NCBI RefSeq assembly: GCF_000521865.1
Contig: NZ_JAME01000016.1
Coordinates: 1-64,000, forward strand
Length of the DNA stretch: 64,000 nt
Direction of reading: 5' to 3'
DNA from: Roseivivax isoporae LMG 25204
GTDB taxonomy: Bacteria; Pseudomonadota; Alphaproteobacteria; Rhodobacterales; Rhodobacteraceae
Under the pieces are notes generated by a model, which was given only the letters and a program-made list of their open reading frames with translations, had not been told where the DNA came from and searched no databases. Position 1 is the stretch's first letter. Each line of letters opens with the position of its first letter. Below are positions 41,328 to 50,200 of this stretch, piece by piece. The position numbers and the translations under genes were made by a program.

Positions 41328-43480
41328 CCGCCGCCGCCTGCGCCTGCGGCGGCATCGCCGCCCAGCGCCCCCAGACGGGCGCGACTGTGCTGCCCGACAT
41401 CCTGATCCACCTGCCGACGATCCACTGCGCGACGTGCATCGCCACGGCCGAACGCACGCTTGGCGCGGAGCCCGGGGTGCTGTCGGCCCGCGTGAACCTG
41501 AGCCTCAAGCGCGCGCTGGTGACGACCGACGGCACGATCGGCGCGACCGAACTCTGCACCGCGCTCGAACGCGCGGGGCTTCCTGCGCACCCGCTCGACA
41601 CCGGTCGGCTCGCCACGGGGCCGGACGCGGGCGCGCGCGACCTCCTGCTGCGGATCGGGGTCGCCGGCTTCGCGATGATGAACGTGATGCTGCTGTCGGT
41701 GGCGGTCTGGTCCGGGGCGAGCGACGCAACGCGCGACCTCTTCCACCTGATCTCGGCCGCGATCGCGGTGCCGGCGATCGCCTATTCCGCGCGGCCATTC
41801 CTCGCGGGTGCGGTGCGGTCCCTGCGCGCGGGGCGGCTCGGGATGGACGTGCCGATCGCGCTCGCCATCCTGCTCGCCACGCTCATGTCCGCGGCCGAGG
41901 CGCTGAGCGGCGCGGGCGGGCATGCCTGGTTCGAGGCGGCCCTGTCGCTGACCTTCTTCCTGCTGGCGGGGCGCTACCTCGACCTGTCGTGCCGGCGCGC
42001 GGCGCGGTCGGCGGCGGCGGAGCTCTCGGCGCTCGACGTCGCCACCGCGACCCGGATCGGTGCCGCAGGCCCCGAGGCCGTGCGCAGCGACGCGCTTTTG
42101 CCCGGCGACCTGATCCGCGTGCTGCCGGGCCAGCGCCTGCCCGCGGATGGCGAGATCGTGGAGGGCGAGACCGACATCGACCGCGCCGCCATGACCGGCG
42201 AGACGCTGCCCGTCGCCGCGGCCCCGGGTGATGCCGTTGCCGCGGGCGAGACCAATCTGACAGGCGCACTGGTGGTCCGGGTGACGCGCGCGGGACAGGA
42301 CACGCAGCTGGCCCGGCTGGCGGCACTGGTCGCCACGGCCGAGACCGCGCGCTCGCGCCACGTCTCCCTCGCCGACCGGGCGGGCGGCATCTACGCGCCG
42401 CTCGTGCACGTCCTGTCGGCGGCGGCCTTCGTCGCGTGGTGGGCGCTCTCGGGCGACGCGTGGCACGCGCTCGGCATCGCCATCGCCGTCCTCATCATCA
42501 CCTGCCCCTGCGCGCTCGGCCTCGCCGTGCCGGCGGTGTCCGTGGCCGCGTCCGGACGTCTGTTCCGCCGCGGGCTGCTGGTGAAGTCGGCGACCGCGCT
42601 CGAACGGCTGGCCGAGGTGGACGTCGTGGTCTTCGACAAGACCGGCACGCTGACCACCGGTACGCCCGCCATCGCCGATGCGCCGCAGGGCACCGACCTG
42701 CGGGTGGCGCTGGGGCTGGCCGAGGGATCGGACCACCCCGCCGCCCGCGCACTTGCGGCGCATGCGCGGCGCGCGGGCGAGTCGCCTGCGCCGGTGGAAC
42801 ACCGGCGCGAGGTGCCGGGCCAGGGCGTCGAGGGCACGTGGCAGGGGCGCCGCGTCCGGCTCGGCCGTGCGTCGTTCACCGGCGGCAGCGACGACGGCAC
42901 GAGCGCGCTGTGGCTGGCGATCGACGGGCAGGCCCCGCACCGGATCCGGCTGGCCGAGACCCTGCGCGACGGCGCGTCCGATGCCGTGGCCGGGCTCAGG
43001 GCGGCGGGTGTCCGGGTGATGCTCCTCTCCGGGGATGGCGCGGGCGCAGTGGCGGAAATCGCCGCCCGGTTGGGCATCGCGGATGCGCGCGGCGGTCTCC
43101 TGCCCGCGGACAAGGTCGCTGCGCTCGACTCGCTCGCTGCCGATGGGCACCGCGTGCTGATGGTGGGCGACGGGCTGAACGACACCGCGGCTCTCGCCGC
43201 GGCCCATGCCTCCATCGCCCCGCATTCGGGTCTCGACGCCGCGCGCAGCGCCGCCGACATCGTCCTGCTGGGTCAGGACCTGTCCGTGGTGCCCGAGGCG
43301 CTGGCGCTCGCACGCCTCGCCCGCCGTCGGATGGCGCAGAACCTGTGGCTTGCCGCCGCCTACAACGTGGTCGCGATTCCCGTGGCGCTCATGGGTGCGG
43401 CGACACCGCTCCTTGCCGCGCTCGCCATGTCCACATCCTCGATCACCGTCTCGCTCAACGCCGTGAGGCTCGGCCGATGA
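41324..43480 (+). CDS. ccoI: Copper-transporting P1B-type ATPase for cbb3 assembly
   Basis: A 718-residue ATPase. An N-terminal heavy-metal-binding domain has the CxxC pair (TIHCATCIATAERTL, near 30), and an actuator domain carries the TGE of AAMTGETLPV. The metal site is CPC in IITCPCALGLAVP, the phosphorylation site is DKTGTLTTG, and the hinge is MVGDGLNDTAAL. It supplies copper toward the CuB centre of CcoN from the cytoplasmic side. An extra cysteine-containing stretch (AACACGG) at the extreme N-terminus may also bind copper. It overlaps ccoH and ccoS. Confidence 0.95.
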   Translation: MTAAACACGGIAAQRPQTGATVLPDILIHLPTIHCATCIATAERTLGAEPGVLSARVNLSLKRALVTTDGTIGATELCTALERAGLPAHPLDTGRLATGPDAGARDLLLRIGVAGFAMMNVMLLSVAVWSGASDATRDLFHLISAAIAVPAIAYSARPFLAGAVRSLRAGRLGMDVPIALAILLATLMSAAEALSGAGGHAWFEAALSLTFFLLAGRYLDLSCRRAARSAAAELSALDVATATRIGAAGPEAVRSDALLPGDLIRVLPGQRLPADGEIVEGETDIDRAAMTGETLPVAAAPGDAVAAGETNLTGALVVRVTRAGQDTQLARLAALVATAETARSRHVSLADRAGGIYAPLVHVLSAAAFVAWWALSGDAWHALGIAIAVLIITCPCALGLAVPAVSVAASGRLFRRGLLVKSATALERLAEVDVVVFDKTGTLTTGTPAIADAPQGTDLRVALGLAEGSDHPAARALAAHARRAGESPAPVEHRREVPGQGVEGTWQGRRVRLGRASFTGGSDDGTSALWLAIDGQAPHRIRLAETLRDGASDAVAGLRAAGVRVMLLSGDGAGAVAEIAARLGIADARGGLLPADKVAALDSLAADGHRVLMVGDGLNDTAALAAAHASIAPHSGLDAARSAADIVLLGQDLSVVPEALALARLARRRMAQNLWLAAAYNVVAIPVALMGAATPLLAALAMSTSSITVSLNAVRLGR

Positions 43481-43635
43481 ACATCCTCGTCTTCCTCATC
43501 CCGGTGTCGCTGTTCCTCGGGTTCCTGGGGCTCGGCGCCTTCATGTGGTCGCTGCGCCACGCGCAATACGACGACATGGAAGGCGCGCGGCACCGGATCC
43601 TGTCGGACCGGAACGACGACCACCCGGCGCGCTGA
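43477..43635 (+). CDS. ccoS: cbb3 oxidase assembly protein CcoS
   Basis: A 52-residue single-helix membrane protein. Its start ATGA overlaps the ccoI stop. The family block GFLGLGAFMWSLRHAQYDDMEGARHRILSD is present. CcoS is required for incorporation of heme and copper cofactors into cbb3 oxidase. Last gene of ccoGHIS and convergent with tspO, with only three bases between the stops. Confidence 0.93.
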   Translation: MNILVFLIPVSLFLGFLGLGAFMWSLRHAQYDDMEGARHRILSDRNDDHPAR

Positions 43636-43638
43636 GCG

Positions 43639-44112
43639 TCACTCGGCCGGCGCCGGGACCTCGTTCGGATTGCGACGCCAGACCGAGAAGTTGAGCGCGC
43701 CCGCGATGCTGACCCATACGAGGTAGGGGATGAACAACGCGCCCGCCAGGACGTCGACCTGCCAGAGCGCGACGAGCGTGGCCAGCACCGCACACCAGAG
43801 CGCGGCCAGCACCACCATGCCGAGCCGGATGCGCCGCAGCCCGAAGAAGACCGGCGTCCAGAGCCCGTTCAGCGCGACCTGCAGGGCCCAGAGCGCCATG
43901 GCGATGCCGTTGTCGTCCGCCATCGCGACCCGCGCGCCCGCGAAGGACATGCAAAGGTAGAGCGTGGTCCACGTCACCGGGAATGCCCAGTCGGGCGGCG
44001 TCCACGCAGGCTTGTCGAGACCGCGATACCACGCGCCCGGGGGGAAGAGGCCGCCGGTCGAACCTGCCGCGAAGCAGGCGCCGAGGAATATCGCGAAGAC
44101 GATCCAGAACAT
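43639..44112 (-). CDS. tspO: Tryptophan-rich sensory protein
   Basis: A 157-residue five-helix outer-membrane-type TspO/MBR protein. Aromatic-rich blocks are visible: PPGAWYRGLDKPAWTPPDWAFPVTWTTLYL, LWALQVALNGLWTPVFFGLR, and VDVLAGALFIPYLVWVSIAGALNFSVW. In Rhodobacter sphaeroides TspO binds tetrapyrroles and negatively modulates photosynthesis gene expression. The gene order crtI-crtB-tspO is the same here, with a six-base gap from crtB. Confidence 0.95.
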   Translation of the reverse strand: MFWIVFAIFLGACFAAGSTGGLFPPGAWYRGLDKPAWTPPDWAFPVTWTTLYLCMSFAGARVAMADDNGIAMALWALQVALNGLWTPVFFGLRRIRLGMVVLAALWCAVLATLVALWQVDVLAGALFIPYLVWVSIAGALNFSVWRRNPNEVPAPAE

Positions 44113-44118
44113 GCGGGA

Positions 44119-45156
44119 TCAGCTAGCGCGCAGGGATCCCCGGTTCAAGGACGCACGTTCCGCCCGCTGTCGCGCGGCGAGCGCGTTCAGCGCCTCGAAC
44201 AGCGTGTCCTCGCGCTGCCAGACCGGCGACGACACCGCCGCCGCGTCGATCAGGAACCCCACCTCGGGCAGGGGACGCGCATACAGCACCGCCGAGCGGG
44301 GCATGCAGGTCGTGACGCCCGCGCGGAACGCCGAGACACCGAGCAGCCACAGCTTCTGCGCCCGCGTGGTCCGCGCCCGCGACGAGATCGAATCGCATCC
44401 CGACGCCAGCACCGCGCCGCCGATGCCCGCGTAGATGTGCCGCGCCGCGTAGATCCCCGGGCGGCAGGAGAGCGGCAGCGCCCCGATCCCCGCCTCGGCG
44501 CGGTAGTAGAGGCGGTTGGCCTGCAGGACGAGATCGCGCACCATCTTGCGCAGCGCCCGCGTGGGCCGAGGATCGCGCAGGAACGCCTCGGGGTCGATGC
44601 CCGCGCGGTCGAGCCAGTCGAGCGGCAGGTAGAGCCGCCCCTCGAGCGCGTCCTCGCCCACGTCGCGGGCGATGTTGGTGAGCTGCATCGCGACACCAAG
44701 GTCGCAGGCCCGCGCCAGCGCGTCCGGGTCGCGCACCCGCATCAGCACGCACATCATCGCCCCCACCGCAGAGGCCACGCGGGCGGAATAGGCGTGCAGT
44801 TCGGACAGCGTGCGGTAGCGCCGGCCCATCGCGTCCCAGGCCAGGCCCTCGAGCAGCGCCTCGGGAAGCGCGCGGGGCATGTCGAACGACTCGACCACCT
44901 GAGCGAAGGCCCGGTCGGGCGCCGCGTTGTCCGGCCGGCCCGCATAGACCCGTTCGAGCCGTTCCTGCAGGCGCAGGACCGCCGCGGCCTTCTCGGCCTG
45001 CAGGTCGACGGCGTCGTCGGCCACACGGCAGAACGCGTAGAGCGCCATCGCCGGGTTGCGCACCCGCGCGGGCAGGAGCCGCGACGCCGCGTGAAAGGAC
45101 AGCGACCCGTGACGGATCATCTCGTGGCAGCGGGCGAGGTCGTCGGGATCGATCAT
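44119..45156 (-). CDS. crtB: 15-cis-phytoene synthase
   Basis: A 345-residue enzyme that condenses two geranylgeranyl diphosphates to phytoene, the first step of carotenoid synthesis. The two Asp-rich motifs are present as CRVADDAVD (near 49) and NIARDVGEDA (near 165), with RLYLPLDWLDRAG following. The start at 45156 overlaps crtI by four bases. Part of the crtI-crtB-tspO operon controlled from the crtI/crtA intergenic region. Confidence 0.95.
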   Translation of the reverse strand: MIDPDDLARCHEMIRHGSLSFHAASRLLPARVRNPAMALYAFCRVADDAVDLQAEKAAAVLRLQERLERVYAGRPDNAAPDRAFAQVVESFDMPRALPEALLEGLAWDAMGRRYRTLSELHAYSARVASAVGAMMCVLMRVRDPDALARACDLGVAMQLTNIARDVGEDALEGRLYLPLDWLDRAGIDPEAFLRDPRPTRALRKMVRDLVLQANRLYYRAEAGIGALPLSCRPGIYAARHIYAGIGGAVLASGCDSISSRARTTRAQKLWLLGVSAFRAGVTTCMPRSAVLYARPLPEVGFLIDAAAVSSPVWQREDTLFEALNALAARQRAERASLNRGSLRAS

Positions 45157-46700
45157 CGGGACACCTCGGCGGGATGCGGGACGAGTTTCGCCAGCACTTC
45201 GGCCGACGAGATGACGCCGGGCAGCCCCGCCCCCGGATGCGTGCCCGCGCCGGCCAGGTAGAGGCCGGGCAGCTCCTCGCTGACATTGTGCGGACGGAAC
45301 CAGGCGCTCTGCAGGATGCGGGGCTCGATCGAGAACCCCGCCCCGTGGGGCGACAGGTAGCGGTCGCGGAACTCGGTCGGGGTAAAGACCTCCTCGGGTC
45401 CGAGATGGTCGGCAAAGCCCGGCAGAAGCTGCTCGTCGAGCACCTTCGCCACCTTCGTGCGGTAGGTGTCGCGCATGGCGTCCCAGTCGACGGGATCGTC
45501 GTGGCCGAGATGCGGCACCGGGGACAGCACGTAGAAGGTGTCGTCGCCCTCGGGCGCGACGCCGGGATCGGTGACGGAGGGCCGATGCACGTAGAGCGAC
45601 ATGTCGTCGGCCAGCACGCCGCGGCGGAAGATGTCGCGCACGAGATCGCCGTAGCGCGGCCCGTTCAGGATCGTGTGGTGCCCCGCGTCGCGCCACATGC
45701 CGCGCGTCCCGCGGGTGCCGAAATACCAGACGAACAGCCCCATGGACCAGCGCGCGCGCGCCAGCCTGGGCGTGGTCCAGCGCCGGCGCGGCGCCTTGCG
45801 CAGGAGCTGATCGTAGGTGTGGCCGGGATCGGCGTTCGACACGACGATGTCGGCGCGCAGGATCTCTCCGCCGGCGAGCCTGAGGCCAGCGGCGCGGCCG
45901 TCCCGGACGAGGATCTCGTCGACATCGGTCCCCATGCGCAGGAGACCGCCCTGCCCCGCGATCACGTCGGCCATGGCGCGCGCGATCGCCGCGACGCCCC
46001 CCATGGCGTAATGGACGCCGAATTCCTTCTCGAGGTGGCTGACGAGGATGTACATCGAGGTGACCCGGAACGGATCGCCGCCGATGAAGAGCGGGTGGAA
46101 CGACAGTGCCATGCGCAGGCGCGGATCCTGCACCCGCCGGGCGACATGGGCATGCACCGACCGGTCGGCGCGCAGCCGCACGAAGTCCGGCAGCACGGCC
46201 AGCAGGTCGCGGAAGCGGTGCATGGGCCGGCGGCCCAGGTCCTCGAAGCCGAACCAGTAGCGCGCCGCGCTGTCGGCGAGGAACCGGTCGTAGCCCCCGA
46301 GATCGTCCGGAGACAGGCGCGCCACCTCGGCGCGCATCGCCTCGGTGTCCTGACGGGCGGCGAAGGTCGAGCCGTCGGGCCAGCGGATCTCGTAGAACGG
46401 ATCAAGCGGACGGAGGTCAACGTCGTCTGCGAAGGTGCGCCCGCAGGCCGCCCAGAGATCCTCGAAGACCTGCGGCACGGTGACGATGGTGGGTCCGAGG
46501 TCGAACCTGTGGCCCTCGCGCCAGAGCGCGGAGCCGCGGCCGCCCGGCACGTCGAGCCGGTCGACCACCGTGACGCGGTAGCCCATCGCGCCGAGCCGCA
46601 TGGCCGAGGCCAGGCCGCCCAGGCCGGCACCGATCACCGCCGCGTGGGGGCGGGCCTGGTCGCGAACCGAGGTCGCAAGGGACGGATCGAGCTTTGTCAT
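45153..46700 (-). CDS. crtI: Phytoene desaturase
   Basis: A 515-residue flavoprotein with the FAD-binding Rossmann motif GAGLGGLASAMRLGAMG (near 25-41) and the C-terminal signature LYLAGAGTHPGAGLPGVISSAEV. It introduces double bonds into phytoene, in the spheroidene branch giving neurosporene. The start at 46700 (MTKLDPS) was chosen; an ATG 18 bases upstream is possible. It begins the crtIB-tspO operon, with two PpsR-type palindromes just upstream. Confidence 0.95.
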   Translation of the reverse strand: MTKLDPSLATSVRDQARPHAAVIGAGLGGLASAMRLGAMGYRVTVVDRLDVPGGRGSALWREGHRFDLGPTIVTVPQVFEDLWAACGRTFADDVDLRPLDPFYEIRWPDGSTFAARQDTEAMRAEVARLSPDDLGGYDRFLADSAARYWFGFEDLGRRPMHRFRDLLAVLPDFVRLRADRSVHAHVARRVQDPRLRMALSFHPLFIGGDPFRVTSMYILVSHLEKEFGVHYAMGGVAAIARAMADVIAGQGGLLRMGTDVDEILVRDGRAAGLRLAGGEILRADIVVSNADPGHTYDQLLRKAPRRRWTTPRLARARWSMGLFVWYFGTRGTRGMWRDAGHHTILNGPRYGDLVRDIFRRGVLADDMSLYVHRPSVTDPGVAPEGDDTFYVLSPVPHLGHDDPVDWDAMRDTYRTKVAKVLDEQLLPGFADHLGPEEVFTPTEFRDRYLSPHGAGFSIEPRILQSAWFRPHNVSEELPGLYLAGAGTHPGAGLPGVISSAEVLAKLVPHPAEVSR

Positions 46701-46719
46701 CGAGTCCCGACGGTACACC

Positions 46720-46737
46720 TGTCAACATGACCTGACA
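46720..46737. promoter_or_regulatory. PpsR/CrtJ box 1
   Basis: TGT-N12-ACA palindrome (TGTCAACATGACCTGACA), 20 bases ahead of the crtI start, matching the binding site of the aerobic photosynthesis repressor PpsR/CrtJ. Confidence 0.85.
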
Positions 46738-46783
46738 ATCCGCGGTGAGGTGAACCCCTGCCCTTTCTTTTGGCGCCGTATCG

Positions 46784-46801
46784 TGTCAGACTTAGTTTAC
46801 A
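46784..46801. promoter_or_regulatory. PpsR/CrtJ box 2
   Basis: A second TGT-N12-ACA palindrome (TGTCAGACTTAGTTTACA) 16 bases ahead of the crtA start. Its centre is 64 bases (about six helical turns) from box 1. Pairs of such sites bind PpsR cooperatively and would repress crtIB-tspO and crtA-bchIDO together. Confidence 0.85.
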
Positions 46802-46816
46802 GATCATGAGTCCGGG

Positions 46817-47539
46817 ATGCAGATCGTAAGTCTCAGCCTGTTCCGTTTCGACACGGCAAGCGCGCGCCTCTGGGCGCTCGGCATGATGGGCGCGGCACGC
46901 CTGTCGCTGCCCCGACACGAGGGCCTGACCTTCTGGAAGCTCTGCGGGTCGGGCAGCGGCGAGGGCTTCACGCCCATCCCCAATACCGGCGTATACGCGA
47001 TCCTCGCCGTCTGGCAGGATGCCGCGACGGCCGAGCGGCAGCTTGCGGCCTCGTCGCTCTGGGCGCGCTACCGGGCGCGCGCGGCCGAGGACTGGACCCT
47101 GTTCCTGTCGCCGATCTCGGCCCGCGGCCGGTGGTCCGGCGCCGAGCCGTTCGCCGCGGGGACCGACACGCAGGCCGGGCCCATCGCGGCGCTCACCCGC
47201 GCGACGGTGAGGCCGGCCCGCGCCGCGCGGTTCTGGCGGCGCCAGCCCGACATCTCGCGCCGCATCGGCAGCGACCCCAACGTCCTGTTCAAGATCGGCA
47301 TCGGCGAGGTGCCGTTCCTGCAGCAGGTGACGTTCTCGATCTGGCCGGATGTCGACTCCATGGCGCGGTTCGCGCGGTCCTCGGGACCGCATGCGCGCGC
47401 CATCCGCGCCGTCCGCGAGGGCGGCTGGTTCCGCGAGGAGCTCTATGCCCGGTTCCGAATCCACGGCGAGACCGGGTCGTGGGAAGGCCAGAGCCCGCGG
47501 ATCCTCGTTCCCCCTCTCCCACAGGAGCAGTGCGCATGA
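46817..47539 (+). CDS. crtA: Spheroidene monooxygenase
   Basis: A 240-residue heme-containing monooxygenase-family protein. The CrtA blocks are VSLSLFRFDTASARLWALGMMG, FWKLCGSGSGEGFTPIPNTGVYAI and PFLQQVTFSIWPDVDSMARFAR. It adds a keto group to spheroidene to form spheroidenone in the presence of oxygen. Its presence indicates the spheroidene carotenoid series. It overlaps bchI by four bases. Confidence 0.94.
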   Translation: MQIVSLSLFRFDTASARLWALGMMGAARLSLPRHEGLTFWKLCGSGSGEGFTPIPNTGVYAILAVWQDAATAERQLAASSLWARYRARAAEDWTLFLSPISARGRWSGAEPFAAGTDTQAGPIAALTRATVRPARAARFWRRQPDISRRIGSDPNVLFKIGIGEVPFLQQVTFSIWPDVDSMARFARSSGPHARAIRAVREGGWFREELYARFRIHGETGSWEGQSPRILVPPLPQEQCA

Positions 47540-48537
47540 CACAGCCTTTCCCCTTCTCGGCGATCGTCGGACAGGACGCGATGAAGCGCGCGATGCTGCT
47601 GACCGCGGTCGATCCCGGCATCGGCGGGGTGCTGGTCTTCGGCGACCGCGGCACCGGCAAGTCGACGGCGGTGCGCGCGCTCGCGGCGCTGCTGCCGCCG
47701 ATCACGGTGGTCGAGGGCAGCCCCACGAACGCCGCCCGTCCCGAGGACCAGGCCGAGTGGGAAACCGTGACGGGCGCGCTGCGCGAGGTGCCGACGCCGG
47801 TCGTCGACCTGCCGCTCGGCGCCACCGAGGACCGTGTGGTGGGGGCGCTCGACATCGAGCGTGCGCTGTCGAGGGGCGAGAAGGCGTTCGAGCCGGGCCT
47901 CCTGGCCCGCGCGAACCGCGGCTACCTCTACATCGACGAGGTGAACCTGCTCGAGGACCACGTGGTCGATCTGCTGCTCGACGTGGCGCAGTCCGGGCGC
48001 AACGTGATCGAGCGCGAGGGCCTGTCGGTGCGCCACGACGCCCGCTTCGTGCTCGTGGGCTCGGGCAATCCCGAGGAGGGCGAACTGCGTCCGCAACTTC
48101 TCGACCGGTTCGGCCTGTCGGTCGAGGTCGCCTCGCCCACGGACATCGAGGAACGGATCGAGGTGATCCGCCGGCGCGTCGCCTACGAGCAGAACACGCA
48201 GGCCTTCCTCGAGCGGTGGCGCACCGAGGATGGCAAGGTGCGCGACGCGATCCTCGCCGCGCGCAGGCTCCTGCCGGAGGTCGAGACGCCGGACGCGGCA
48301 CTGCGCGACTGCGCCGAGCTCTGCCTGGCGCTCGGTTCGGACGGGCTCCGGGGCGAGTTGACGCTGCAGCGGGCAGGCCGGGCGCTGGCCGCGTTCGAGG
48401 GCGCGCGCGTCGTCGATCGCGACCACCTGCGCCGCGTCGCGCCCATGGCGCTCAGCCACCGCCTGCGCCGCGATCCGCTGGACGAGGCGGGATCGAGTGC
48501 CCGCGTCGCGCGCACGGTCGACGACGTCTTCGCATGA
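47536..48537 (+). CDS. bchI: Magnesium chelatase subunit I
   Basis: A 333-residue AAA+ ATPase with Walker A (FGDRGTGKST, near 36), Walker B (LYIDEVNLLEDHV) and sensor (VLVGSGNPEEGELRPQLLDRFG). With BchD and BchH it inserts magnesium into protoporphyrin IX, the committed step of bacteriochlorophyll synthesis. BchH is not in this window. Overlaps crtA and bchD by four bases each. Confidence 0.97.
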   Translation: MTQPFPFSAIVGQDAMKRAMLLTAVDPGIGGVLVFGDRGTGKSTAVRALAALLPPITVVEGSPTNAARPEDQAEWETVTGALREVPTPVVDLPLGATEDRVVGALDIERALSRGEKAFEPGLLARANRGYLYIDEVNLLEDHVVDLLLDVAQSGRNVIEREGLSVRHDARFVLVGSGNPEEGELRPQLLDRFGLSVEVASPTDIEERIEVIRRRVAYEQNTQAFLERWRTEDGKVRDAILAARRLLPEVETPDAALRDCAELCLALGSDGLRGELTLQRAGRALAAFEGARVVDRDHLRRVAPMALSHRLRRDPLDEAGSSARVARTVDDVFA

Positions 48538-50198
48538 GGCAGGACGCGCTCGAGGTCTGGGTCGCCGGGCAGCTGGCGCTGGCACTCCTCGCGATCGACC
48601 CGGACGGGCTCGGCGGGGTGCACGTGCGGGCGCGGGCCGACGAGACGCGGGCGCGGCTGCTGTCGGGACTGCCCGCCGCCCTGCCCCCCGAACGGCGCAT
48701 CGCCCCCGGCATCGACGACGCGCAATTGTCGGGCGGCATCGACATCGCGGCAAGCCTCGCCGCCGGCCGGCGTGTCACGCAGGCGGGTCTGCTCGCCCGG
48801 CCCGCGACGCTGGTCCTGTCGATGGCCGAACGCTGTCCCCGGGGACTGGCCGCGCGCCTCGGGCAGGCGCTGGACGCGCGCGCGGGCCATGCGCTGATCC
48901 TTCTCGACGAGGGGATCGACACCGAGGTTGCGCCCGAGGGTCTGACTGACCGGCTGGCCTTCGCGCTGGACCTGAGCGGCGTGCGGGCGGCGGCGCTGAC
49001 CGAGATCGCGCTCGAGGACGGAGAGATCGCATCGGCCCGGCGGCGCCTGCGGGACGTCGAGCTGGCGGACGACGCGCTCGAGGCCCTGGTGCACGCGGCC
49101 GCGCGGCTCGGCGTGCCGGGCCTGCGCGCGGTGCTTTTCGCCGCGGCGGCGGCGCGGGCGCATGCGGCGCTGTCGCGGCGCGATGCCGTCGGCGCACAGG
49201 ACCTGCAGATCGCCGCGCAGCTGGTGCTGGCACCCCGCGCGACCATGCTGCCGGAGCCCGAGGAGGACGATGCCGACGATCAGCCCGAGCCCGAAAGCCC
49301 GGAGGATGCCGCCCCGGAGGAGACGGGCGACGCCCTGCCCGAGGAGCTGCTGATCGAGGCGGTCAGGGCCCTGCTGCCGCCCGGCGTGCTCGAGGCGCGC
49401 GCGGCGCGGGCGGCGCAGGGCGCCGGATCGGGCCAAGGCGCGCGGCGGCGCGGCACGCGACGCGGGCGGCCCCTGCCCTCGCGTCCCGGCCGGCCCTCGT
49501 CCGAGGCGCGCATCGACCTGGTGGCGACGCTGCGCGCGGCGGCGCCCTGGCAGGCACTGCGGCGCGAAGGCCAGCCCGGCCGCCCGGGCGTCATCGTCCG
49601 GCGCGGCGACATCCACGTGCGCCGGTACGAGGACCGCGCCGACCGGCTGGTGATCTTCTGCGTCGACGCCTCGGGTTCTGCCGCGCTGGCCCGGATGGCC
49701 GAGGCCAAGGGCGCCGTCGAGCTGATGCTGGCGGAGGCATATGCGAAACGCGACCGCGTGGCGCTCGTCACATTTCGCGGCACCGGCGCCGAGCTTGCCC
49801 TGCCGCCCACGCGGTCGCTTGTCCAGGCCAAGCGGCGCCTTGCAGGCCTGCCGGGGGGCGGCGGCACGCCGCTCGCCGCGGGCCTCGCCGCCGTGCACGC
49901 GCTGGCGATCCGCGCGGCTCGGCAGGGCATGACGCCGGCGGTGGCGCTGCTGACCGACGGGCGGGCGAACGTGCCGCTCGACGGCCGCTCGGGACGCGCC
50001 GCCGCGCGCGCGGATTCAGAACGCATGGCGGCGCTTCTCGGCGCGTTGCAGCTTTCGGGCGCGGTGATCGATACCGGCACGCGGCCCAACCCGGATCTCG
50101 CGGCGCTCGCCGGGCGCATGGGTCTCCCGGCACTTGCGCTGCCGCGCTCGGATGCGGCCGCGGTCCGGGCCGGGATCTCCGACGCGCTCGGGGATTGA
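48534..50198 (+). CDS. bchD: Magnesium chelatase subunit D
   Basis: A 554-residue protein with an N-terminal AAA+ domain lacking a proper Walker A motif (about 1-210), as normal for BchD. An acidic proline/glutamate-rich linker (about 235-275, PEPEEDDADDQPEPE) follows, then a C-terminal vWA domain with MIDAS residues DASGS (near 382) and LLTDGRANVPL. It forms the platform on which BchI rings assemble. The short overlap with bchI suggests coupled expression. Confidence 0.96.
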   Translation: MRQDALEVWVAGQLALALLAIDPDGLGGVHVRARADETRARLLSGLPAALPPERRIAPGIDDAQLSGGIDIAASLAAGRRVTQAGLLARPATLVLSMAERCPRGLAARLGQALDARAGHALILLDEGIDTEVAPEGLTDRLAFALDLSGVRAAALTEIALEDGEIASARRRLRDVELADDALEALVHAAARLGVPGLRAVLFAAAAARAHAALSRRDAVGAQDLQIAAQLVLAPRATMLPEPEEDDADDQPEPESPEDAAPEETGDALPEELLIEAVRALLPPGVLEARAARAAQGAGSGQGARRRGTRRGRPLPSRPGRPSSEARIDLVATLRAAAPWQALRREGQPGRPGVIVRRGDIHVRRYEDRADRLVIFCVDASGSAALARMAEAKGAVELMLAEAYAKRDRVALVTFRGTGAELALPPTRSLVQAKRRLAGLPGGGGTPLAAGLAAVHALAIRAARQGMTPAVALLTDGRANVPLDGRSGRAAARADSERMAALLGALQLSGAVIDTGTRPNPDLAALAGRMGLPALALPRSDAAAVRAGISDALGD

Positions 50199-50200
50199 GC

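Noticed and set aside
50195-50200. TTG start for bchO overlapping the bchD stop
   Set aside because: Possible, but the GTG at 50201 gives the N-terminus expected for the family; kept only as an alternative.
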